Assembly: GCA_016200485.1 (NCBI GenBank)
Contig: JACQEP010000016.1
Location: 203,067-267,066 of the forward strand
Length of the DNA: 64,000 nt
Source of the DNA: Gammaproteobacteria bacterium
GTDB lineage: Bacteria > Pseudomonadota > Gammaproteobacteria > Tenderiales > Tenderiaceae
Direction: 5' to 3'
In this document: one piece after another, positions 57,003-64,000 of the stretch
Position numbering within the stretch: the stretch's first letter is position 1
How the letters are laid out: every line of letters begins with the position of its first letter
Notes under the pieces: model-generated
Seen by the model: only the letters and a program-made list of their open reading frames with translations
Databases searched by the model: none
What the model was told of the DNA's origin: nothing
Made by a program: the position numbers and the translations under genes

Positions 57003-60000
57003 TCATACGCTTTGCAAACGCTGAACGATTTCTTTGACTGTATCGACATCGAAACTATTCAACGCGCTTGCGAGTTCTTCTATCGCGGCTGCATTCTCCG
57101 TTCCGCACGCCTGTTGTCGCAGGCTCTCAAGGCACGCTTGCGCCTCACCAAGATCAGAATCCAAATAGTTCGCCAACTGTTCCAAGCCACTGCGCCAAGC
57201 CGCCGGATCAAATGTGACACTAGCTTTTATTGCGACCTCCGGCACTAGCATTGCAAGTCCGTTGATGACTTCTTCAAGGCGGGAACGTAAGATTGGGAAC
57301 TGGGCCGTTACTCGATCTTGATTTTCTGCCCGGCAGGCCTGTTCCATCGCTGCAGCCGCCTCATATATTTTTTTGGCCCCCAGGTTGCCACCGCTACCTT
57401 TGAGGGTGTGTGCCAGCCGTGTCGCTTCCTCCCACTCATTCCGGCGAATTAAGTTTTCCAGTCTGTCTGCCGCACCAGCGTGTTTATCGCGAAAATTTTT
57501 CAATAGCCGACGGTACGTCTCCCAATTGCGCAGACGCTCCATACCGTCAGTGACATCGATACCCGGTAGCTCAGGTATGGTAATCGGCGCGGATGCTGCT
57601 GTCGTGGCCATGGCTTCACTCGGCTTTTCACTGGGCTTGATCCAGCGTGCGAGCTCCTTGAATACGGCTTCTGGATCAATCGGTTTGGTCACATGGCCGT
57701 TCATGCCCGCGGCCAGACTCTTGTCGGCGTCCCCGCTCAAGGCGTGGGCAGTCATGGCAACAATCGGCAGCGCGGTGTAGCGGCCGCCGAGCGCGCGAAT
57801 AGTTCGCGCTGCCTCGAGGCCATCCATGACCGGCATCTGGATATCCATCAACACAGCGTCATAGGTGTTGTCCTGCACGGCCTGCACGGCCTCGGCACCA
57901 TTTTCCCGGATATCAATGGCAAAACCCGCCGCACCAAGAATTTCCTGCGCGACTTCCTGATTAATGCTGTTGTCTTCCACCAGCAGCAATCTGCGGTTAC
58001 CGAACCAGCAAGTATCCCCTTCTGGGCTGGCCACGGTTCCGGATTCAGCCGACACCTGTTCGCCTACCAGCCTCATTAAACAATTATAGAACTCAGATTG
58101 CCGCAGCGGCTTGGTCAGCCAGGCATCGAGGTCTGGTGCCGGTTTATCTTGGTTAACTGCGCTGAGCATCACCAGTTTCATGCCGTTCAGTGTAGTATCG
58201 GCACGGATGCTGCGCGCCAACTCCAGTCCATGCATGCCAGGCATATTTAGATCCAGAAAAGCAATATCAAAGGGCTCACCCACAGCTACGGCAGCCCGTA
58301 ATTGTGCCAAAGCATCAGCACCGTTTTCAGCTAAACTAAGCTTGGCAACTTTCCAGCTTTCAAAAATTCTTCTTAGCAACTCTCTCAACATGGGATTGTC
58401 ATCCACTGCCAGAAAACGTAGTTTGGAAAGAGCCGGTGAAATTTGACATCGCACTTCGCTATCGTCGATGACCTCGAGCAACAGATCGAAACTAAAATCC
58501 GAACCCACGCCGGGCGCGCTGATAACTTTTATTTTGCCACCCATGGCCTCGATCAGCTTCTGACTAATGGCCAGTCCCAGGCCGGTGCCGCCGTATTTTC
58601 GGGTATGAGAGTTATCAACCTGACTGAATGCTTTGAACAATAGTTGCTGTTGCGTTTCGGACATACCGATCCCGGTGTCTCGCACGCCGAAGTGAATCAG
58701 GTTTCCTTCAAGTTTGGTGACGGACAACACAACTTCGCCTTTTGCGGTGAACTTGATGGCGTTATTAATCAAATTGGTTAATACCTGACGCAGGCGAGTC
58801 GGATCGCCCATGAGCCGGCGCGGTATGTCTGGATCCGTCAAATAAAGTAGCTCCACCCGTTTTTCATGCGCTCCTTCCGCCAGTAGCGCCACTGTTTGTT
58901 CCATCAATGCGCCCAGATCAAACGGTATGGATTCGAGTTCCAACTTGTCGGCTTCCAATTTGGAGAAGTCGAGGACATCATTGATTACCTTGAGCAGCAT
59001 CTCCCCGGAACCGATAGCGGTATCGATAAAACGCCGTTGCTGCGCGTTCAATTCCGTTTTGCCCAGGAGGTGCAACATGCCCAGCACGCCATTCATGGGG
59101 GTGCGAATCTCGTGGCTCATGGTGGCGAGGAATTGGCTCTTCGCTCTCGCCCCCACTTCGGCGGCAGCTGCCGCCTGACGCAGCTCCGACACATCGTCAT
59201 GAGCAATAACCACGCGAATGCCATTATCGGTAGCGAAGCGCGTGGCGTGGAGCATCATCCAGCGCTGGCTATAGGGGCTATGACAAGCATATTCGGCGAC
59301 AAATTTTTCACGTTCGCCGCGCAACAACTCACGCAAAGACTGGCTGATCAATCTGGCATCGGCATCGTCTCCCGCCTGATTGCAAATCTCCAGATAATTG
59401 GCGTTCAGACAGCTGTCGGAATCGCGCAGGCCGTTGCCCCGGCCAAAGTTTTTCCAGGCTTCGTTGATATAGAGTATATTGCCAATCTCATCGAGCACAC
59501 AAATACTGGAACTCAATGCATCGAGCGTCCGCTCGACAAAATGCTGCATCTGCTCAAGTTGTTCGCTTTGTTGTGCGACCCGGGCCAGTATCTGTTTGTG
59601 CTCGCTGATGTCGCGGTAAGTCCACAGATGATTGCGGTGCGTCTGACCGAGTTCATCTTCAAAAATGAGCGGCACGTAGTCCTGTTCGAAAATGCGGCCA
59701 TCGCGCAGGACGAGTTCGTGTCCGGCCACTACACCCTGGCCGTTCAGACAGTCCTGACGCTGTTGCAGGTAAGCCTTGGGATCAATGAATAGCGCCTGAT
59801 TGTGTTGGAACTCTTGTGCGCCGCCAGTACCCTCGATCATCAGCGGCAGATCACCTTTGCCGAACATGTCACAATAGGTCTGGTTTACGGTATGGATCTC
59901 GCCCATCTCGTCCTCCACCAGCAGACCTGCCTGTAGATTTTCGACCAGCCCGGCCATAAAACTGTTGGCCCGTTTCAAATCCAGCCCCGCACGCTTACGC

Positions 60001-62144
60001 TCCCGTCCCTTGTCAATGGCGTCGAAGAGTTGGGCGTAGGTGTTCATAATCGGCTGCAACAAATCGACCATCGCCTGGTCATAACCTTGTGGACGATTGG
60101 CCAAGCCTACCATACCGATCAGCCGCTCACCAAAGTAGATGGGTACGCCAAAAAAACTTTTAAGCGGCGGATGTCCCTGCGGCGTACCACCGCTACGCGG
60201 GTCATGGGCGGGATCGTTACTGATCACTATTTCGCCGCTGAGAATGACATGACCAAACAAATTATTGAGATTGCGAAACTCCAGCCCCTGGGGCGCGTTT
60301 TGCTCATAGAACGTGCGGGTAGCCTCGTCCCAGGCGATATTGGTCTGCGCATAAAACTTGAGATAAGGCTTGCCTTCCGCGTCCTGTATCGCCTCAGCGA
60401 TGAATCCAAATTCGCTCCCGGTCAGCGCCAGGATTTCCGGCAACAACTGCTCAAAAAGCTCGCGTGGATCGCCACCCCTGATAAAACGCGATTGGGCATT
60501 GTTAATCGCTTTAATCTGGTGGTGTTGCGCCGCCAATGTCGCCTCGGTCTGCTTGCGCCCGCGAACATCCCGTATAATCGCGGTGAAGAGTCGGCGGTCG
60601 CCGATGACAGCCTCACTCAACGCCAGCTCCATTGGAAATATACTGCCATCTTTGTGCTGGCCCGGCAGCTCCCGGCGAGCGACCATAGGGTTTGAGCTAT
60701 TGGTTTGGATATGACGCCTCATGTAACTTTCGTGATGGCTGCGCTCTGGCTCCGGCATTAGCATGCCTACGTTTTTGCCGATGACTTCTGCGCGCGGATA
60801 GCCGAATATGCGCTCGGCAGCGACATTAAATTCTTCTATCGTACCGCCCTCATTAATCACCACAATTCCATCGACGACATTATTGAACACTGTCGCCAGG
60901 CGGCTTTGACTGATCGCGAGTTCTTGTTCTGCGAACTTGACAGCAATCTTCTTTTTTTTGACATATAACGCTATATACAACATTAAAAGAATAGTCAATG
61001 CAGCAGTCATGCCATACATTACGCTGTCTACCCATTGGCGGTGACGGTCAAAAAAATTTGGTGGCGAGTTTATTATCGTTGCCTTCCGCAGCAAGGTGTC
61101 AGGCAGGGTAACACTAGCCTTGGCAAGTTCAGTTCCATCGAATATATATTCGTTTGGACTATCCGCTATCGGCGGAATGGCAGAGATGGGAACGCCATTT
61201 AGATGCCTGATGAGTAACGTGGCGGCATTTCTTCCCTGATTTCCGCCGCTCACGACATAACCGCCAATCACGCCAGACAACATGTAAGCGTCTTCCGTGC
61301 TGATAAATAGATGTGTTCCCGCCTGCGTAATGGCACGCAGGATTTGTGGAAGCGTGATTGAGCGCTCATTTGAATCAACCAAGGCGCCGACGGTTGTCAG
61401 GACCACGAATCGCTCTTTTCGTTGTTGTAACTCCGATACAACCTCATCGAGTCTTCGCCTTGAAATAAAGCTGGCTCGGAGCATCGGATAATTTGCAAGA
61501 TCTTCCTTGATTTCACGCTCGACGGCCTTATAGGTTTCACTGGTATCACCCACGAACAGGATATCCCGGTTTTTTGGATCAATTTGTTTTATTAGATCGA
61601 CGTTTGGAGAAAGATCTTTTCTTTCGAGAACGCCGGTGATGCGGTTGTGGTCAATATCAGCCAGGATGTACTCATCATTTACGCCCGAAAAAAAAACGGG
61701 CGCATTAGGAAAGATTGCGGTCAGGTGGGAACGGGCGAAGGATAAAGCATTGTCGTCGGTAACATAAATTGCCGCCGGCTCGACGCCGCGGTATTTTTCC
61801 TGAAGGTATTTCGCCGTGAGTTCGGCAACCTCGCGGTTATAGGGCACGCGTTTGCTATCAAGCGACTCGATAATATATGTGTATTCACGAGAAGAATCTG
61901 ACTTAAGAGCCTCTACAAACGCCTGCTGCTGCCTTTTGGTCCAGGGATATTCATAGCTATAGGAATGTAGAATGAAAATCGGGATGGACGGTTCATACGC
62001 CCATACTTTGGTGAAGAAAAGGTATAGTATCAATAATGTGAGTGACCAGATTATGTTTACCGAGTTGAGGCGCGAGTTAATTTTTGCCCTTCCCCGACAA
62101 GGAGCAGTGGTTGCAGCGCTCAAGTTGCTCTGCCAAGACATCAT
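57003..62144 (-). CDS. Giant hybrid histidine kinase: binding-protein sensor, PAS, GAF, HK, two receivers, HPt
   Basis: 1713 residues; AAGGAGG precedes the start (ATG at 62144 or 62141). Order, rough: TM 29-48; periplasmic ABC_sub_bind-like sensor 55-345 ([43 protein letters not shown]); TM 375-395; PAS 410-525; GAF 545-715; PAS 725-850; PAS 870-985; HisKA with His1011 ([12 protein letters not shown]); HATPase_c ([25 protein letters not shown]); receiver 1 ([11 protein letters not shown]); receiver 2 ([11 protein letters not shown]); HPt with His1579 ([10 protein letters not shown]). A full phosphorelay in one chain. Its sensor resembles the free binding protein at 21131. The ligand is unknown. 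Confidence 0.92.
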   Translation of the reverse strand: MMSWQSNLSAATTAPCRGRAKINSRLNSVNIIWSLTLLILYLFFTKVWAYEPSIPIFILHSYSYEYPWTKRQQQAFVEALKSDSSREYTYIIESLDSKRVPYNREVAELTAKYLQEKYRGVEPAAIYVTDDNALSFARSHLTAIFPNAPVFFSGVNDEYILADIDHNRITGVLERKDLSPNVDLIKQIDPKNRDILFVGDTSETYKAVEREIKEDLANYPMLRASFISRRRLDEVVSELQQRKERFVVLTTVGALVDSNERSITLPQILRAITQAGTHLFISTEDAYMLSGVIGGYVVSGGNQGRNAATLLIRHLNGVPISAIPPIADSPNEYIFDGTELAKASVTLPDTLLRKATIINSPPNFFDRHRQWVDSVMYGMTAALTILLMLYIALYVKKKKIAVKFAEQELAISQSRLATVFNNVVDGIVVINEGGTIEEFNVAAERIFGYPRAEVIGKNVGMLMPEPERSHHESYMRRHIQTNSSNPMVARRELPGQHKDGSIFPMELALSEAVIGDRRLFTAIIRDVRGRKQTEATLAAQHHQIKAINNAQSRFIRGGDPRELFEQLLPEILALTGSEFGFIAEAIQDAEGKPYLKFYAQTNIAWDEATRTFYEQNAPQGLEFRNLNNLFGHVILSGEIVISNDPAHDPRSGGTPQGHPPLKSFFGVPIYFGERLIGMVGLANRPQGYDQAMVDLLQPIMNTYAQLFDAIDKGRERKRAGLDLKRANSFMAGLVENLQAGLLVEDEMGEIHTVNQTYCDMFGKGDLPLMIEGTGGAQEFQHNQALFIDPKAYLQQRQDCLNGQGVVAGHELVLRDGRIFEQDYVPLIFEDELGQTHRNHLWTYRDISEHKQILARVAQQSEQLEQMQHFVERTLDALSSSICVLDEIGNILYINEAWKNFGRGNGLRDSDSCLNANYLEICNQAGDDADARLISQSLRELLRGEREKFVAEYACHSPYSQRWMMLHATRFATDNGIRVVIAHDDVSELRQAAAAAEVGARAKSQFLATMSHEIRTPMNGVLGMLHLLGKTELNAQQRRFIDTAIGSGEMLLKVINDVLDFSKLEADKLELESIPFDLGALMEQTVALLAEGAHEKRVELLYLTDPDIPRRLMGDPTRLRQVLTNLINNAIKFTAKGEVVLSVTKLEGNLIHFGVRDTGIGMSETQQQLLFKAFSQVDNSHTRKYGGTGLGLAISQKLIEAMGGKIKVISAPGVGSDFSFDLLLEVIDDSEVRCQISPALSKLRFLAVDDNPMLRELLRRIFESWKVAKLSLAENGADALAQLRAAVAVGEPFDIAFLDLNMPGMHGLELARSIRADTTLNGMKLVMLSAVNQDKPAPDLDAWLTKPLRQSEFYNCLMRLVGEQVSAESGTVASPEGDTCWFGNRRLLLVEDNSINQEVAQEILGAAGFAIDIRENGAEAVQAVQDNTYDAVLMDIQMPVMDGLEAARTIRALGGRYTALPIVAMTAHALSGDADKSLAAGMNGHVTKPIDPEAVFKELARWIKPSEKPSEAMATTAASAPITIPELPGIDVTDGMERLRNWETYRRLLKNFRDKHAGAADRLENLIRRNEWEEATRLAHTLKGSGGNLGAKKIYEAAAAMEQACRAENQDRVTAQFPILRSRLEEVINGLAMLVPEVAIKASVTFDPAAWRSGLEQLANYLDSDLGEAQACLESLRQQACGTENAAAIEELASALNSFDVDTVKEIVQRLQSV

Positions 62145-62753
62145 GTCCCTCCTTGGCAGATACCGTGGAGACCAGTCAACGATACCAATTTAAAAACCAC
62201 TCTATGAGATGGTAAAAACGAGACTTCGATTGTTATCAATAAATATCGACAGAAAAGGAAAATTCAATAGTATTCAGGGCCACTTTTTCTACAGGAAAAA
62301 TCCGGTAGTGATGCAAGCTCCCTATTTTAGGTACCTTGACCGACTGTTTGACGCAAAGTACTGGAGACTGAATGTCCCTGCTAATACTGGCAGATATCCT
62401 GTTACCCATGGAAGACGCATGACATGGCACACATGGACGCAACTTAGACGCATCAACAGCAAACCAACGCCGAGTACCAGAACAAAAACACAATAGGTGT
62501 TTGCCTGGTTATTTTTCAGAAATGGGCAGTCCTATCAAGCCTTTTGCGGTTTATGTGTTGCGCCACGGACTGACCTCTGCCTCTTTAATGGGCATCCGAC
62601 AGTCGCAATTATTAATCGGGCATCTGAATACATTTAAATGCCCGATTAATAATTAACAGTGTGGCGCGAAACGCCTTGTTAATTAGGTGAAATCGATATA
62701 TAAAAAGAAAGAAAAGTATCGGAGTAATTCGCACAATATATTAGGATAAAAGT
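62145..62753. other. Intergenic region between the hybrid kinase and the CheY-like gene
   Basis: 609 bases between divergent genes. It holds a perfect long hairpin (separate entry) and further partial dyads around GCGCCAC / GTGGCGC (near 62565 and 62663). An open frame at 62209-62496 has no sensible ribosome site and no recognisable protein. A usable AGGA site precedes the ATG at 62754. Confidence 0.5.
62607..62654. repeat. Perfect 17-bp inverted repeat hairpin
   Basis: Arms AATTATTAATCGGGCAT (62607-62623) and ATGCCCGATTAATAATT (62638-62654) with a 14-base loop, 99 bases upstream of the CheY-like gene. It has no T-tail of the usual kind beyond the arm, so it is either an unusual terminator, an operator or the relic of a small element. 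Confidence 0.7.
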
Positions 62754-63125
62754 ATGGCAACCATTTTGGTGGTAGACGATTCGACATCCATGCGCCAAAT
62801 GGTACACGCGATACTTAAGGACTCCGGATATGATGTGATTGAGGCGCTTGACGGACAAGACGCATTGAATAAAGCCATGGGCAGAAAATTCGACCTCGTC
62901 ATCACCGATCTCAACATGCCGCGGCTGGATGGCATCGCCTTGGTCAGGGAACTACGATCCCTGCCTGACTATAATTTTACCCCCATTCTGATGCTGACCA
63001 CGGAGAGTACGACAGAGATCAAAAAACAGGGCAAGGCCACAGGCGTCACTGGCTGGCTCGTCAAGCCATTCAATCCACAGCAGTTGTTAAACGCCGTCAA
63101 AAAAGCGCTCGGCTCCTTAAGTTAA
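62754..63125 (+). CDS. Single-domain CheY-like response regulator
   Basis: 123 residues, receiver domain only. ILVVDDSTSMRQMVHAIL at the start (Asp pair), phosphorylated Asp in VITDLNMPRLDG, Thr in MLTTES and Lys in WLVKPF. This wording is closest to chemotaxis-type CheY proteins that go with CheA-like kinases, but no che gene is in view. It stands beside the giant hybrid kinase (divergent), so it may receive phosphate from that relay. The AGGATAAAAGT leader gives a usable ribosome site. Confidence 0.93.
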   Translation: MATILVVDDSTSMRQMVHAILKDSGYDVIEALDGQDALNKAMGRKFDLVITDLNMPRLDGIALVRELRSLPDYNFTPILMLTTESTTEIKKQGKATGVTGWLVKPFNPQQLLNAVKKALGSLS

Positions 63126-63245
63126 ACCGATATTTCCATTATTGCTTTGATTGGAGTACGGCTCACTGCGCAAGAATTATCAGGGCACTGAAGAACGTGA
63201 TCATGGGCTGCGGCGCAAGGCGGTCTTTTTTGATATCGAACAACC

Positions 63246-63273
63246 GTAGGGGCGATTCATGAATCGCCCCTAC
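63246..63273. repeat. 28-bp palindrome (GTAGGGGC family, variant centre)
   Basis: Perfect palindrome with half-site GTAGGGGCGATTCA, same outer eight bases as the other copies but a different centre. It begins 4 bases after the stop codon (minus strand) of the HTH-receiver gene. Confidence 0.9.
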
Positions 63274-63276
63274 TGA

Positions 63277-63894
63277 TTACATCGCCCCCTGCAACGGCTC
63301 CGCTACCTGCAACCCGATCGCGTTCGCCAGGGTTCCGGGATCAATCGGCTTTGACAGGCATTCTTCCGCCCCTGCAGCGATAATCCGTTCCACATTCTTT
63401 TTCGATTTAAACCCGGTCATGGCGATAATACGGATGTGATTGGTCACCGGGCTCGACTTCATCCAGCGGCACACTTCATACCCATCCAACCCAGGCATCA
63501 TCAAATCCAGGAGGATCACCCCAGGCTTGAATACCTGGGCCTTCCAGCCGGCCTCAAACCCATCATGAGCCGTTTCAATCTCAATGTCCGTCGCTACCTC
63601 GGTCAGCAGATCCTTGATGACCTGACAATGAGCTGCGTCGTCATCCACAATCAGAATCCGCAGGGTAGTATTATTTTCCAGCGGCAGCATGCTCATTCCA
63701 CGTTTTCTTGCAAACAATTCAATCTGTTGCATGGTAAAACGCAGATGCCCACCCGCGGTATTCATGCCCTTGAGCAAGCCCTTCTGCACCCATTGGCGGA
63801 CCGTCACCGGTGTGACCATGAACATCTTGGCCACTTGATGCGACGTCATATAAGGACGATTTTGTGAATGTGCCACTGCAACCTCGTTATCCAT
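63277..63894 (-). CDS. Response regulator with N-terminal MerR/excisionase-type HTH
   Basis: 205 residues. Residues about 14-65 form a winged HTH of the MerR/excisionase type (MTSHQVAKMFMVTPVTVRQW, GLLKGMNTAGGHLRF), followed by a receiver domain (about 78-195: ILIVDDDAAHCQ, LLDLMMPGLDGYEVC, KPIDPGTL). The order is the reverse of ordinary response regulators, which put the DNA-binding domain last. It would bind DNA in a phosphorylation-dependent way. No dedicated kinase adjoins it, but the hybrid kinase at 57-62 kb is close. Confidence 0.9.
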   Translation of the reverse strand: MDNEVAVAHSQNRPYMTSHQVAKMFMVTPVTVRQWVQKGLLKGMNTAGGHLRFTMQQIELFARKRGMSMLPLENNTTLRILIVDDDAAHCQVIKDLLTEVATDIEIETAHDGFEAGWKAQVFKPGVILLDLMMPGLDGYEVCRWMKSSPVTNHIRIIAMTGFKSKKNVERIIAAGAEECLSKPIDPGTLANAIGLQVAEPLQGAM

Positions 63895-64000
63895 CAGACA
63901 CCCCCGTTACTCTAATATCAATACGTTTATGATTCAACTGCCCAGCATATCTGGCAAGAGATGGCAGGAAATCGCCGTTCTGAATAGCTCATACTCCGCC

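Noticed and set aside
62209-62496. 95-codon open frame upstream of the CheY-like gene
   Set aside because: No ribosome site, odd composition and no family resemblance; it overlaps nothing conserved and is likely chance.
62540-62690. Possible integron attC-like site around the 17-bp hairpin
   Set aside because: GCGCCAC / GTGGCGC pairing is present, but the RYYYAAC and GTTRRRY core sites are not, and there are no gene cassettes or integrase.

Overview
The window looks like a chromosomal segment of a gammaproteobacterium of moderately high G+C. Evidence is the rhlB / trxA / rho neighbourhood, thiD-thiE-hemL, E. coli-like RhlB and Tas proteins, and the lgt-thyA-folA group. Species cannot be told from the sequence. 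The gene content fits a respiratory, possibly chemolithotrophic or metal-respiring bacterium: a class I c-type cytochrome, about 50 haem-binding motifs in one operon, fructose-bisphosphatase, glycogen phosphorylase and upper sugar-pathway genes.

Layout. 1-2.3 kb: 5' end of a DbpA-type helicase, a secreted SNase-like nuclease, rpmE and two tandem small secreted proteins. 2.4-4.7 kb: a two-component system. 4.8-17.1 kb: glgP, then rho, trxA, rhlB, mtnB, a DUF2892-type membrane protein, cytochrome c, a GNAT enzyme, rubredoxin, thiD, thiE, hemL and an aldo-keto reductase. 17.1-26.2 kb: a 1013-residue LVIVD-repeat protein, a helical periplasmic protein, a solute-binding sensor, a histidine kinase and a REC-REC-PAS-GGDEF-EAL protein. 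26.3-34 kb: an accessory block with an O-methyltransferase facing a five-gene minus-strand operon (ThDP enzyme, TonB receptor, two citrate-synthase-like proteins without the usual catalytic residues, and a frameshifted SDR). 34.1-40.4 kb: fbp, rlmI, lgt, thyA, folA and an M48 protease lipoprotein, with many palindromic repeats and a RAYT transposase remnant. 40.5-51.8 kb: a predicted extracellular electron transfer locus. 52.4-55.8 kb: an HDOD-GAF protein, pgl and glk. 55.8-63.9 kb: a signalling block with a 1713-residue hybrid kinase and three response regulators.

The most striking system is the electron-transfer locus. An inner-membrane b-type-like protein (43959-44816), a 21-haem cytochrome, a cytochrome with 28 CxxCH plus two variant motifs built largely from 46-residue di-haem repeats, and a TPR/beta-barrel outer-membrane protein lie in one tight operon. 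Divergent from it is a membrane-anchored Fe-S/FAD oxidoreductase that looks circularly permuted. Together these could connect the quinone or NAD(P)H pool to the cell exterior, in either direction. The second candidate novelty is the ThDP / TonB receptor / paired citrate-synthase-like operon, which could make and take back a small molecule.

A family of 28-bp palindromes with GTAGGGGC ends is scattered through the window. One copy lies inside thiE in frame, and full, imperfect or half copies provide the stop codons of three genes (folA, the M48 protease, the ankyrin protein). The copies at 39.2-39.5 kb flank a truncated REP-associated tyrosine transposase, the likely source of the family. I saw no tRNA or rRNA gene and no CRISPR array.
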